Shown here piece after piece: positions 6,921 through 14,190 of a DNA stretch of 15,910 nucleotides. The stretch covers positions 1 to 15,910 of the forward strand of contig CAZVTU010000006.1 in assembly GCA_964630295.1 (NCBI GenBank), given 5' to 3'. The stretch is from CAZVTU01 sp964630295. GTDB lineage: Bacteria > Patescibacteriota > Minisyncoccia > Minisyncoccales > RBG-13-42-11. The position numbers were made by a program, and so were the translations under genes. The notes beneath the pieces are model-generated. The model saw nothing but the letters and a program-made list of their open reading frames with translations. It was not told the origin of the DNA and searched no databases. Every line of letters begins with the position of its first letter. Position 1 is the first letter of the stretch.

Positions 6921-7448
6921 CTAAAATGCCTTTCTTCTAAATATTCTTTTAATTCCTTTCTCAATCTTTGGTCTAACTATCTCTTTTTCTGGCTTAAATT
7001 TTGTCTGCCCCGTAGGAAGCTTACTCTCTTTCAGGGGTTTCTCAGCTTTAGATTCCTCTTTTTCTTCTTTAATTACTCTTGAAGGTTTTGCTTTTTTAAC
7101 CTTCTTTGGTTTCTTCACAATTTCATCAAGAATTAAAGTAATGTGGGAGGTCTTTTTCTGAATCTCTGAAGCTTGTCCCCGGGCTCGAGCCATCCATCTC
7201 TTGTATTTCGGTCCTTCATCAACTGTAATTTTGGCAATAAAAAGGTTAGCTGGATCTAATTGAAAATTATTTTTAGCATTAGCAATAGCTTGATTCAAGA
7301 GTTTTAACAAAGGAAGACTTGCTTTTTTAACAGTGAAATTCAAAATTGTCTGAGCTTCCTCAACTTTCTTTCCCCGAATTAAATCAGCAACTAATCTTAC
7401 TTTTCGGGGAGCTATCCGTAAATAATTTAACTTTGCTGTAACTGCCAT
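6921..7448 (-). CDS. rplV: 50S ribosomal protein uL22 with a basic C-terminal tail
   Basis: Large-subunit protein whose long hairpin lines the nascent-peptide tunnel. Residues 1 to about 111 are a complete normal L22: NYLRIAPRKVRLVADLIRGK, the hairpin YKRWMARARGQASEIQKKTS (82-101), then HITLIL. After that comes about 64 residues of lysine- and glutamate-rich, low-complexity sequence ending RIFRRKAF, which is not part of the usual family core (about 110 residues). It is probably flexible and exposed at the subunit surface, and its role is unknown. The gene is 7 bases after rpsS and 4 bases before rpsC. Confidence 0.96.
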   Translation of the reverse strand: MAVTAKLNYLRIAPRKVRLVADLIRGKKVEEAQTILNFTVKKASLPLLKLLNQAIANAKNNFQLDPANLFIAKITVDEGPKYKRWMARARGQASEIQKKTSHITLILDEIVKKPKKVKKAKPSRVIKEEKEESKAEKPLKESKLPTGQTKFKPEKEIVRPKIEKGIKRIFRRKAF

Positions 7449-7455
7449 ATTTCAA

Positions 7456-7770
7456 TTAAGTTTCTTTTTTTAGTTTCTCTGCCTCTCTTTCCATTGCTTT
7501 TGCTTCTAATTCTCTCTGCATTCTTCCACCGTGTCGGGAGAATTTAGTAGTGGGAGCAAATTCACCGAGTTTATGCCCGACCATATCTTCGGTTACCTTT
7601 ACTGAAATGAATTCCCTCCCATTATGAACCCCAAAAGTAAAACCGACCATTTCTGGAGTAATAGTACAATCTCTCGCCCAGGTTTTTATGATTTCATTTG
7701 GTTTTGCCTTTTTTATTTTTTTTATTAACTTTTCATCTACGTAAGGACCCTTCCTTAAACTTCTTGCCAT
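7456..7770 (-). CDS. rpsS: 30S ribosomal protein uS19
   Basis: Protein of the 30S head, contacting the A-site finger and uS13. The 104 residues start MARSLRKGPYVDEKLIKKI and include the signature EMVGFTFGVHNGREFISVKV and MVGHKLGEFAPTTKFSRHGG. The last 20 residues are a charged helix-like tail, slightly longer than in many bacteria. The gap after rplB is 18 bases, A/T only apart from two C positions, with no Shine-Dalgarno site; the start context is AATAACTATGGC. Confidence 0.97.
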   Translation of the reverse strand: MARSLRKGPYVDEKLIKKIKKAKPNEIIKTWARDCTITPEMVGFTFGVHNGREFISVKVTEDMVGHKLGEFAPTTKFSRHGGRMQRELEAKAMEREAEKLKKET

Positions 7771-7788
7771 AGTTATTAATTAAGATAA

Positions 7789-8595
7789 TTATTTTTTCTT
7801 TTTACGTCTCCTTTGAATAATTAATTTGTCTGTCCATTTTTTCTTTCTGGTTTTCACCCCGAGAGCTGGTTTCCCCCAAGGAGTTTTAGGATGTTTTAAA
7901 CCGACGGGAGATTTTCCTTCTCCTCCACCGTGGGGATGATCAGCCGGTCCCATCGCTGTTCCTCTAACAGTGGGTCTTTTTCTTAAAAGTCGAGTTTTCC
8001 CAGCTTTTCCTAATTTAATGAATTTATGTTCTGGAAAGGAAACTTGGCCAACAGAGGCAAAACACTCAGCAGGAACTTTTCTAATTTCGCCCGAAGGCAT
8101 AGCTAAGTTTACATAACCGCCCTCTTGAGCTATGACTTTAGCAGAAGTTCCCGCTCCCCTTACTAATTTTCCTCCTTTTTGTGGTTCAAGTTCAATGTTA
8201 TAAACTTGAGTTCCAACCGGGATGTTTTTTAGCTTCATTCGATTTCCAATTTTTATTTCAGCTTTCTCAGAGCAGATGACTCGATCACCAATTTCTAAAC
8301 CCTGAGGGCAAATACGATATCTCTTTTCCCCATCTTCATATTTTAGAAGACAGATAAACGCAGAACGATTGGGATCATATTCAATAGCTATTACTTCAGC
8401 AGAAATATCCAATTTCTCTTCTCCAAAATCAACGATTCGATATAGTCTTTTTACTCCTCCCCCTTTATGTCTAACAGTAATCCTTCCACTAGCTCCCCTA
8501 CCGGCTTTCTTTTTCAATGTCAAAAGCAGTTTCTTTTCTGGTTTCTTTTTTGTTAATAACTTTTTACTTTTGAGTTGTAATTTTGAATTTTGCAT
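7789..8595 (-). CDS. rplB: 50S ribosomal protein uL2 with an altered N-terminus
   Basis: Core large-subunit protein beside the peptidyl-transferase centre, needed for subunit joining. From about residue 19 the 268-residue protein follows the family: PEKKLLLTLKKKAGR, SGRITVRHKGGGVKRLYRIVDF, the conserved AMGPADHPHGGGEGKSP (214-230) and TPWGKPALG. The first 18 residues (MQNSKLQLKSKKLLTKKK) lack the usual N-terminal KPTSPGRR-type segment and are encoded largely by an ATTCAAA-type heptad repeat in which the ATG itself sits. No earlier in-frame start exists before the rplW stop, 14 bases upstream. Whether this is a true shortened protein or an assembly error cannot be told here. Confidence 0.96.
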   Translation of the reverse strand: MQNSKLQLKSKKLLTKKKPEKKLLLTLKKKAGRGASGRITVRHKGGGVKRLYRIVDFGEEKLDISAEVIAIEYDPNRSAFICLLKYEDGEKRYRICPQGLEIGDRVICSEKAEIKIGNRMKLKNIPVGTQVYNIELEPQKGGKLVRGAGTSAKVIAQEGGYVNLAMPSGEIRKVPAECFASVGQVSFPEHKFIKLGKAGKTRLLRKRPTVRGTAMGPADHPHGGGEGKSPVGLKHPKTPWGKPALGVKTRKKKWTDKLIIQRRRKKKK

Positions 8596-8609
8596 TTTGA
8601 ATTTTGAAT
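8568..8609 (-). repeat. ATTCAAA heptad repeat across the rplW-rplB junction
   Basis: Six successive 7-base units on the minus strand: ATTCAAA (8603-8609), ATTCAAA (8596-8602), ATGCAAA (8589-8595), ATTCAAA (8582-8588), ATTACAA (8575-8581), CTCAAAA (8568-8574). The first two units exactly fill the 14-base intergenic gap, and the ATG of the third is the rplB start codon. Confidence 0.85.
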
Positions 8610-9038
8610 TTATCGAGGTAGTACCTCAATCTTCTGTCCTTCTTTAATTCTGACAATAGCTTTCTTATATCCCCTCCTAAAACCTTCAATTCTTCCCAAT
8701 CTTCTTTTCTTTCTAGGTATATTAATAATTCTTACCCCAATTACATCAACACCGAAAAGATCTTCTATTGCTTTTTTAACTTCGACTTTGTTTGCTTTTG
8801 GCCAAATTTTAAAAACATATTGATTTTTTCCAGCTAATGCCGTTGCTTTCTCGGTAATGTGGGGTATTTTTAAAATTCGGTAAACTTCACCAAATTTTCT
8901 TTCCTTTTTTTCTGGGGAAACTTTCGTTTCTCGTCTTTCTTCCATCACCTTTTCTTTTTTCATCTCCTTTACCACTTCTTTTCTTTCTTTTTCTTTTTTG
9001 ACACCTCTTTTCTTTTTAAAAACATCTAAAATTGCCAT
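8610..9038 (-). CDS. rplW: 50S ribosomal protein uL23 with a charged N-terminal extension
   Basis: Protein at the peptide tunnel exit that docks trigger factor and SRP. The family core occupies about residues 51-142 (VYRILKIPHITEKATALAGK, YVFKIWPKANKVEVKKAIEDLF, then VRIINIPRKKRRLGRIEGFRRGYKKAIV). Ahead of it is a 50-residue lysine/glutamate-rich segment, probably a coiled or disordered arm, not found in the standard 95-100 residue protein. The start ATG at 9038 is 2 bases after the rplD stop with context AATAACTATGGC; no internal Met is placed to give only the core. The stop is 14 bases before rplB. Confidence 0.96.
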   Translation of the reverse strand: MAILDVFKKKRGVKKEKERKEVVKEMKKEKVMEERRETKVSPEKKERKFGEVYRILKIPHITEKATALAGKNQYVFKIWPKANKVEVKKAIEDLFGVDVIGVRIINIPRKKRRLGRIEGFRRGYKKAIVRIKEGQKIEVLPR

Positions 9039-9040
9039 AG

Positions 9041-9670
9041 TTATTTTGCAAAAATTTCTTTAATTACTTTTATTGATTCTTTTGGCATTATTAAATATTT
9101 AAATGATAATAAATCTAAACAATTTAGATTTCTGGCCTCTATTGTCTCAATTCTAGGGAGATTTCTGGTAGCTAAAATTATATTTTTATCGATGGTTGGT
9201 AAAGCAATCAAAGAACTTTTGTTATCGCAAGGAAGTTTTTCTAAGATTTTTGCCATCAGTTTTGTTTTAGCTCTATCTAATTCCAATTTATCTAAAATAA
9301 TTAATAAATTATTCTTAGCTTTCGCAGAAAGAGTCATAAATAAAGCTTTTCTTTTTATTTTTTTGTTAATTTTCTTTTTAAAAACTCTTTCTTTTGTAGG
9401 ACCAAAAGTTACTCCTCCGCCTCTCCATAACGGAGATCTAATGGAACCGTGTCTAGCCCTGCCAGTTCCTTTTTGCCGCCAAGGTTTTCTTCCTCCGCCT
9501 CGAACTTTCCCCCTTCCTTTTGTATGAGCAATAACCGATCGGCGATTTGTCATTTGACTAACAACCACCTGATGAATTAAATCAGGATTTACTTTCACCT
9601 CGAAAATTTCTTTTGGTAATAAGGTCATTCCAACTTTCTCTCCTTCTAAATTGTAAACATCTACTTTCAT
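9041..9670 (-). CDS. rplD: 50S ribosomal protein uL4
   Basis: Large-subunit protein whose extended loop lines the exit tunnel. The 209 residues show the loop KVRGGGRKPWRQKGTGRARHGSIRSPLWRGGG (about 55-86) and a globular C-domain. In E. coli L4 also represses the S10 operon through its leader; here the leader at 10263-10348 has a hairpin that might serve similarly, but this is not shown. This gene has the only convincing Shine-Dalgarno site of the window, GAGGAG at 9680-9685, 9 bases before the ATG and inside the last codons of rplC. Confidence 0.97.
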   Translation of the reverse strand: MKVDVYNLEGEKVGMTLLPKEIFEVKVNPDLIHQVVVSQMTNRRSVIAHTKGRGKVRGGGRKPWRQKGTGRARHGSIRSPLWRGGGVTFGPTKERVFKKKINKKIKRKALFMTLSAKAKNNLLIILDKLELDRAKTKLMAKILEKLPCDNKSSLIALPTIDKNIILATRNLPRIETIEARNLNCLDLLSFKYLIMPKESIKVIKEIFAK

Positions 9671-9674
9671 AATT

Positions 9675-10262
9675 TTATTCTCCTCTAATTTCTAAGAGAG
9701 TTCCTCTGCTACCGGGAACTGCTCCTTTTACAACTAATATATTGTTTTCTTTATCAATCTTTACTATTTTTAAATTCTTTACAGTTACCCTTTCTTGGCC
9801 CATTCTTCCCGGCATTTTTCTTCCTTTAATTACTCTCTCAGGGAAAGATGTGCCTACCGATCCCAGAGTTCGATGTTCATGTTTTACTCCATGGGTAGCA
9901 TTTCTGCCAGAAAAACCCCATCTTTTTACTCCTCCTTGGAAACCTTTCCCTTTAGTAAGACCGGAAATTTTTACTTTTTCACCTTCTTGAAAAGTAGAGA
10001 TATTAATTTCGTCGCCTACCTTATAGTCTCCGTTTTTAAATTCTCTTAAATATTTAAACTCTTTTCCTTTTTCGGTTTTTTTTATTTTCTTAGTTTTTTT
10101 AATAAAACCTATTTGAATAGCTTTGTATTTATCTTTATCTTCAGTTTTGACTTGAGTAACAAAACAAGGGCCGGCTTCAATCAGAGTCACGGGAATCATT
10201 CTACCTTCTTTGTCAAATAATTGACTCATTTTAATTTTTCTTCCTAATATAAACTTTGACAT
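9675..10262 (-). CDS. rplC: 50S ribosomal protein uL3
   Basis: Early-assembling large-subunit protein reaching the peptidyl-transferase centre. The 195 residues are slightly short for the family. Features seen are the start FILGRKIKMSQLFDKEGRMI, VTLIEAGPCFVTQVKTEDKD, GLTKGKGFQGGVKRWGFSG and HEHRTLGSVGTSFPERVIKG with RKMPGRMGQERVTVKNLKIV. It is the first gene after a 104-base gap holding a promoter and hairpin, so it most likely leads the S10-spc transcript. No Shine-Dalgarno site lies in the 12 bases between hairpin and ATG. Confidence 0.97.
   Translation of the reverse strand: MSKFILGRKIKMSQLFDKEGRMIPVTLIEAGPCFVTQVKTEDKDKYKAIQIGFIKKTKKIKKTEKGKEFKYLREFKNGDYKVGDEINISTFQEGEKVKISGLTKGKGFQGGVKRWGFSGRNATHGVKHEHRTLGSVGTSFPERVIKGRKMPGRMGQERVTVKNLKIVKIDKENNILVVKGAVPGSRGTLLEIRGE
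9680..9685 (-). promoter_or_regulatory. Shine-Dalgarno site for rplD
   Basis: GAGGAG, 9 bases before the rplD ATG and within the last codons of rplC. It is the only strong site of this kind that I found in the window. Confidence 0.65.
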
Positions 10263-10348
10263 ACAAATCTAATTGAAAACCGGGCAATAGCCCGGTTTTC
10301 CCACGGCTATTTTTCTCTATTTTATGTTACAAAATTAATGATTTTAAC
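10263..10348 (-). promoter_or_regulatory. Predicted 5' leader of the S10-spc transcript
   Basis: The stretch from the predicted transcription start (near 10348) to the rplC ATG. It contains two mutually exclusive pairings: the 11-bp hairpin at 10275-10300, and an upstream 7-base segment AATAGCC (10305-10311) that can pair with GGCTATT (10286-10292), which covers the loop and part of the 3' arm of that hairpin. This is the layout of an attenuator or translation-controlling leader. The trigger (a ribosomal protein, RNA polymerase pausing, or nothing) cannot be inferred from sequence alone. Confidence 0.5.
10275..10300 (-). terminator. Terminator-like hairpin before rplC
   Basis: A perfect inverted repeat with arms GAAAACCGGGC and GCCCGGTTTTC (11 bp) and a 4-base loop. 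The A4/T4 base of the stem resembles an intrinsic terminator that could work in either direction, but only four T follow the GC part before a C, so termination may be partial. It could end the str transcript after rpsJ, attenuate the S10 transcript, or block ribosome access, being 12 bases before the rplC ATG. Confidence 0.65.
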
Positions 10349-10354
10349 ATTTTA

Positions 10355-10383
10355 ATCATACACTAACTACATTTTTATTTCAA
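10355..10383 (-). promoter_or_regulatory. Predicted promoter of the S10-spc cluster
   Basis: TTGAAA (10378-10383) and TATGAT (10355-10360) are separated by 17 bases, each one mismatch from the sigma-70 consensus. The -35 box lies inside the final codons of rpsJ. The predicted start is near 10348, leaving an 86-base leader that includes the hairpin. A weaker alternative, TTAAAA-17-TAAAAT, lies closer to rplC. Confidence 0.55.
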
Positions 10384-10708
10384 TATCAACGCCAGCAGGT
10401 AAATTTAAGTTCATTAATGCATCAATCACTCTTGGATTAGGATTAATTACATCAATTAATCGCTTGTGGAGGCGCATCTCAAATTGCTCGCGAGAATCTT
10501 TATGGACAAACGATGACCTATTTACAGTATATTTATGGACTTCTGTCGGTAAGGGGACGGGACCTGAAACTTCGGATCCGTAACGCAAAACAACATCAAC
10601 AATCTGACGAGCAGAATTATCAATCACTTTATGATCGTAAGCCTTTAATTTAATTCTAATTTTAGGCTTTACTTCTTCTTCGGTAGCAACTGTTTTTTTC
10701 TTTGGCAT
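10367..10708 (-). CDS. rpsJ: 30S ribosomal protein uS10
   Basis: Protein of the 30S head that also acts as NusE in transcription antitermination. The 113 residues include the family core KIRIKLKAYDHKVIDNSARQ, GPVPLPTEVHKYTVNRSSFVHKDSREQFEMR and DALMNLNLPAGVDIEIKM. About 12 extra N-terminal residues (MPKKKTVATEEE) precede the usual start. It stands between tuf and a hairpin/promoter region, so it appears to be the last gene of the str transcript, an arrangement known in several bacterial lineages rather than the E. coli layout in which rpsJ heads the S10 operon. Confidence 0.97.
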   Translation of the reverse strand: MPKKKTVATEEEVKPKIRIKLKAYDHKVIDNSARQIVDVVLRYGSEVSGPVPLPTEVHKYTVNRSSFVHKDSREQFEMRLHKRLIDVINPNPRVIDALMNLNLPAGVDIEIKM

Positions 10709-10717
10709 CTTAAAAAG

Positions 10718-10743
10718 AACCTTTTAAATCAAACTTTTAAATC
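10718..10743 (-). repeat. 13-bp tandem duplication before rpsJ
   Basis: Two adjacent 13-base copies on the minus strand, GATTTAAAAGTTT (10731-10743) and GATTTAAAAGGTT (10718-10730), differ by one base. They fill most of the 49-base tuf-rpsJ gap. The second copy brings AAAAGG 13 bases or so before the ATG, a poor ribosome-binding site. Confidence 0.8.
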
Positions 10744-10757
10744 GGGGTTTTTTACTT

Positions 10758-11957
10758 TTATTTAATTATCTTTGTTACTACTCCTGCTCCTACCGTTTTT
10801 CCTCCTTCCCTAATAGCAAATCTCTGTTTCTCCTCCATAGCAATCGGAGCTAATAACTTTACTTTCAAATTAACAGTATCTCCAGGCATTACCATTTCGG
10901 TTCCTTCAGGTAGGGTTACTTCTCCGGTGACATCAGTAGTTCGGAAATAAAATTGGGGTTTATAACCAGAAAAGAAAGGTGTGTGACGACCACCTTCCTC
11001 TTTGGTCAAAATATAAACCTCACCTTCAAACTCAGTGTGAGGAGTAATTGAACCTGGTCTAGCTAATACTTGACCTCTTTCTACCTCTTCTTTTTTCAAA
11101 CCTCGAAGTAAAATACCAACATTATCTCCCGCCCTTCCTTCGTCCAAGGTTTTATTAAACATCTCAACCGAGACAGCAATTGTTTTCATGGTAGGTCTTA
11201 ACCCTACTAACTCTACTTCATCATTGGGTTTTACTATTCCTCGTTCAATTCTCCCAGTAGCCACCGTTCCCCGTCCAGCAATCGAAAAGACATCTTCGAT
11301 AGCCATTAAAAAAGGCTTGTCTGTCTCACGAGTTGGCTCGGGAACATAATCATCTACTGCCTTAACTAATTCCTTAATTGCTTTAATTGCCTCGTCATCA
11401 GCGGATTTCGCCTCTAAAGCCTTTAAGGCTGAACCCTTAATAATTGGAGTTTCGTCGCCAGGAAAGCCGTATTTCTTTAATAATTCTCTAACCTCAGATT
11501 CAACTAAACTTATAATTTCTGGATCGTCTACCGCATCACATTTATTCAAAAAGACCACAATTGAAGGAAGTCCAACTTGTCGAGCTAAAAGAATGTGCTC
11601 TCGGGTTTGAGGCATCGGACCATCAGGAGCGGAAACTACTAAAATAGCTCCATCCATCTGAGCTGCCCCGGTAATCATATTTTTAATGTAGTCGGCATGT
11701 CCGGGACAATCGATTAGAGCATAGTGGCGTTTTTCTGACTCAAACTCAACGTGAGTAACATTAATAGTTAACCCACGAGATTTTTCTTCCGGTGCTGAAT
11801 CGATTTGTTCTACTGTTTTCTCTGTTGCCTTAAAACCTGCCATTTTCTGGGTTTTTAGAATGGCAGCGGTTAAAGTTGTTTTTCCATGGTCAACGTGACC
11901 AATGGTTCCGATATTAATGTGGGGTTTTTCCCTAACAAATTTTTCTTTTTCTGCCAT
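10758..11957 (-). CDS. tuf: Elongation factor EF-Tu
   Basis: GTPase that brings aminoacyl-tRNA to the ribosomal A site. The 399 residues cover all three domains: GHVDHGKT (20-27), the switch-I remnant SRGLTIN, DCPGH (83-87), NKCD (138-141), then domain II beginning near KPFLMAIEDVFSIAGRGTVATGRIERG and domain III with HTPFFSGYKPQFYFRTTDVTGEV. RGLTIN replaces the more usual RGITIN, a conservative change. It lies 121 bases after fusA with its own predicted promoter, and 49 bases before rpsJ. No Shine-Dalgarno site; start context ACTATGGC. Confidence 0.99.
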   Translation of the reverse strand: MAEKEKFVREKPHINIGTIGHVDHGKTTLTAAILKTQKMAGFKATEKTVEQIDSAPEEKSRGLTINVTHVEFESEKRHYALIDCPGHADYIKNMITGAAQMDGAILVVSAPDGPMPQTREHILLARQVGLPSIVVFLNKCDAVDDPEIISLVESEVRELLKKYGFPGDETPIIKGSALKALEAKSADDEAIKAIKELVKAVDDYVPEPTRETDKPFLMAIEDVFSIAGRGTVATGRIERGIVKPNDEVELVGLRPTMKTIAVSVEMFNKTLDEGRAGDNVGILLRGLKKEEVERGQVLARPGSITPHTEFEGEVYILTKEEGGRHTPFFSGYKPQFYFRTTDVTGEVTLPEGTEMVMPGDTVNLKVKLLAPIAMEEKQRFAIREGGKTVGAGVVTKIIK

Positions 11958-12032
11958 AGTTTTTTGTTTTATTTTTATTTTTATTATTTTAGTGTATACG
12001 AAATGACCTTTTTTGTTTTTTATTTGTGATTA

Positions 12033-12067
12033 TATGTTAATTTTATTAATTTCTTTTTAAATGTCAA
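12033..12067 (-). promoter_or_regulatory. Predicted tuf promoter
   Basis: An exact TTGACA (12062-12067) and TAAAAT (12040-12045) with a 16-base spacer lie 11 bases after the fusA stop. The predicted start is near 12033, giving a leader of about 75 bases that is A-rich with AATAAA-type repeats and no clear hairpin. A perfect TATAAT at 12029-12034 has no matching -35 box. An extra promoter for tuf (and rpsJ) would fit the high demand for EF-Tu. Confidence 0.55.
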
Positions 12068-12078
12068 TACGAATATCT

Positions 12079-14184
12079 TTATTTTCTTTTTCCTTCAATT
12101 ATCTCTTGGGCAATGTTCTGGGGTACTTCTTCATAATGGTCAAATTCCATTGTAAACGTTCCTCGACCCTCAGTCAATGACCTCAAAGAGGTGGCATAGC
12201 CAAACATTTCAGCTAAAGGTACTTTAGCATCAATTACCTTCATTTGCAACCTGTCTTTTGTTTCTTCTATCTTCCCTCTCCTTGCTGATAAATCCCCAAT
12301 AATGTCTCCGAAAAATTCTTCAGGCACCACCACTTCTAACTTCATAATTGGTTCTAAAATTACTGGTTTTGCTTTTTTAGCTGCAGCTTGAAAAGCCATG
12401 CTTCCAGCAATTTTGAAAGCCACTTCTGAAGAATCAACTTCATGGAAAGACCCATCATAAAGAATCGCAGCTAAATCAACCACGGGGTAGCCTGCTACCA
12501 CTCCTTTATCCATTGCCTCTTTTACACCTTTTTCAACGGCTGGAATAAACTCTTGAGGAATAACACCGCCTTTAATCTCATCGATAAATTCAAATCCTTC
12601 TCCCCGATTTTTTGGTTCGACCCTTAAAAAGACATGACCATATTGTCCTCGACCGCCAGATTGTCTAATATATTTCCCTTCAGCTTCGGCTGTCTGTTTG
12701 ATAGTTTCTTTATAAGCTACTTGAGGCCGACCAATATTAGCTTCAACTTTAAATTCTCTCCTCAATCTATCGGCAATAATTTCTAAGTGTAACTCTCCCA
12801 TTCCAGAAATAATCGTCTCGCCAGTTTCAACATCTCCTTTCATTTTAAAGGTTGGGTCTTCTTCCATTAATTTTTTAAGAGCTATAGCCATCTTTTCCTG
12901 ATCTGCCTTTGTTTTTGGTTCAATTCTAATTGAAATAACAGGTTCGGGGAAAGTAATTTTTTCTAAAACAATCGGGTGATTTTCATCACAAAGAGTATGA
13001 CCGGTTGAAGTATTTTTAAGACCGACGGTCGAGGCGATATCGCCAGCGAAAACCTCTTCTACCTCTTCTCTCTCTGCTGCATGCATTCTGAGAATTCGAC
13101 CAATTCTTTCTTTTTCTCCGGTAGTGGTATTTAACAAATAGGAGCCTCTTTTTAAGGAACCAGAATAAACTCGAAAATAAGTGAGAGTGCCCACATAAGG
13201 ATCGGTAGCAATTTTAAATGCTAAAGCACAAAATGGTTCTTCATCTAATGGTTTTCTCTCGATTTCTTTGCCAGTCTTAGGATCGATACCTTTTACGGGT
13301 GGCAAATCAAGAGGACTAGGAAGGTAATAAATTATTCCATCTAATAATGGTTGAATTCCTTTATTTTTTAGAGCTGCTCCACAAAAAACCGGAATAAGCT
13401 TATATTTAATTGTCGCCTTTCTTAATACTTCTCTTAGTTCTTCAATAGAAATATCTTCACCAGCTAAATATTTTTCTATTAAGTTTTCATCTTCACCGGC
13501 AATCTTTTCTACTAATTTTTCCCTCCATTTTTTAGCTTCCTCTAATAGATCATTTGGGATTTCTTCTTCTTTGATAATTTGACCAAAATCCCCTTCAAAT
13601 TTTATCGCCTTCATCTTTAATAAATCAATCACCCCTTCAAATTTATCTTCAATTCCAATCGGAATCTGAAGAGCAACTGCATTGGGGGATAATTTTCTCC
13701 AAATCGACTCTAAGCTTTTCTCAAAACTAGCACCCATTCTATCTAATTTATTAATAAAACAAATTCGAGGAACTTGAAATTTATCAGCTTGATGCCATAC
13801 TGTCTCTGATTGAGGTTCCACCCCAGCTACACCATCAAAAACTACCACGGCCCCATCTAAAACTCTTAAAGATCTCTGAACCTCTACGGTAAAATCAATG
13901 TGTCCTGGGGTATCGATAATATTAATTCTGTATTCTTTACCTTTAATCCTGGTTGTTTCTCCTGGTGTCCAAAAACAAGTGGTGGCGGCAGAGGTAATAG
14001 TAATTCCTCTTTCTTTTTCTTGAGCCATCCAATCCATAATTGCTTGGCCATTATGAACCTCACCAATTTTATGAGAAATACCAGTATAAAAAAGAACCCT
14101 TTCGGTAACGGTTGTTTTTCCAGCATCAATATGGGCAATAATTCCGATATCTCGATATTTTTCAATAGGATAGGTACGTGGCAT
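12079..14184 (-). CDS. fusA: Elongation factor EF-G
   Basis: Translocation GTPase, 701 residues, full length. G-domain motifs are AHIDAGKT (17-24), ERGITI (58-63), DTPGH (91-95) and NKLD (145-148). Later domains show PFCALAFKIATDPYVGTLTY (domain II), SGMGELHLEIIADRLRREF (domain III), QSGGRGQYGHVFLRVEP (domain IV) and the C-terminal MEFDHYEEVPQNIAQEII. It follows rpsG by 6 bases and precedes the tuf promoter. The rpsL-rpsG-fusA-tuf order is the conserved str operon. Confidence 0.99.
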   Translation of the reverse strand: MPRTYPIEKYRDIGIIAHIDAGKTTVTERVLFYTGISHKIGEVHNGQAIMDWMAQEKERGITITSAATTCFWTPGETTRIKGKEYRINIIDTPGHIDFTVEVQRSLRVLDGAVVVFDGVAGVEPQSETVWHQADKFQVPRICFINKLDRMGASFEKSLESIWRKLSPNAVALQIPIGIEDKFEGVIDLLKMKAIKFEGDFGQIIKEEEIPNDLLEEAKKWREKLVEKIAGEDENLIEKYLAGEDISIEELREVLRKATIKYKLIPVFCGAALKNKGIQPLLDGIIYYLPSPLDLPPVKGIDPKTGKEIERKPLDEEPFCALAFKIATDPYVGTLTYFRVYSGSLKRGSYLLNTTTGEKERIGRILRMHAAEREEVEEVFAGDIASTVGLKNTSTGHTLCDENHPIVLEKITFPEPVISIRIEPKTKADQEKMAIALKKLMEEDPTFKMKGDVETGETIISGMGELHLEIIADRLRREFKVEANIGRPQVAYKETIKQTAEAEGKYIRQSGGRGQYGHVFLRVEPKNRGEGFEFIDEIKGGVIPQEFIPAVEKGVKEAMDKGVVAGYPVVDLAAILYDGSFHEVDSSEVAFKIAGSMAFQAAAKKAKPVILEPIMKLEVVVPEEFFGDIIGDLSARRGKIEETKDRLQMKVIDAKVPLAEMFGYATSLRSLTEGRGTFTMEFDHYEEVPQNIAQEIIEGKRK

Positions 14185-14190
14185 AGTGTT

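Noticed and set aside
6917..6964. An upstream start for rpsC giving 16 extra residues
   Set aside because: It would overlap rplV by 44 bases, and the ATG at 6916 gives the family-typical MAHKVHP start.
9192..9527. A 111-codon plus-strand open frame opposite rplD
   Set aside because: It is antisense to a certain gene, has no promoter or ribosome-binding site, and its hydrophobic peptide is what the reverse complement of lysine-rich codons gives.
12029..12034. Perfect TATAAT as the tuf -10 box
   Set aside because: No acceptable -35 hexamer lies 16-18 bases upstream and no extended TG motif precedes it; TTGACA-16-TAAAAT just upstream is better.
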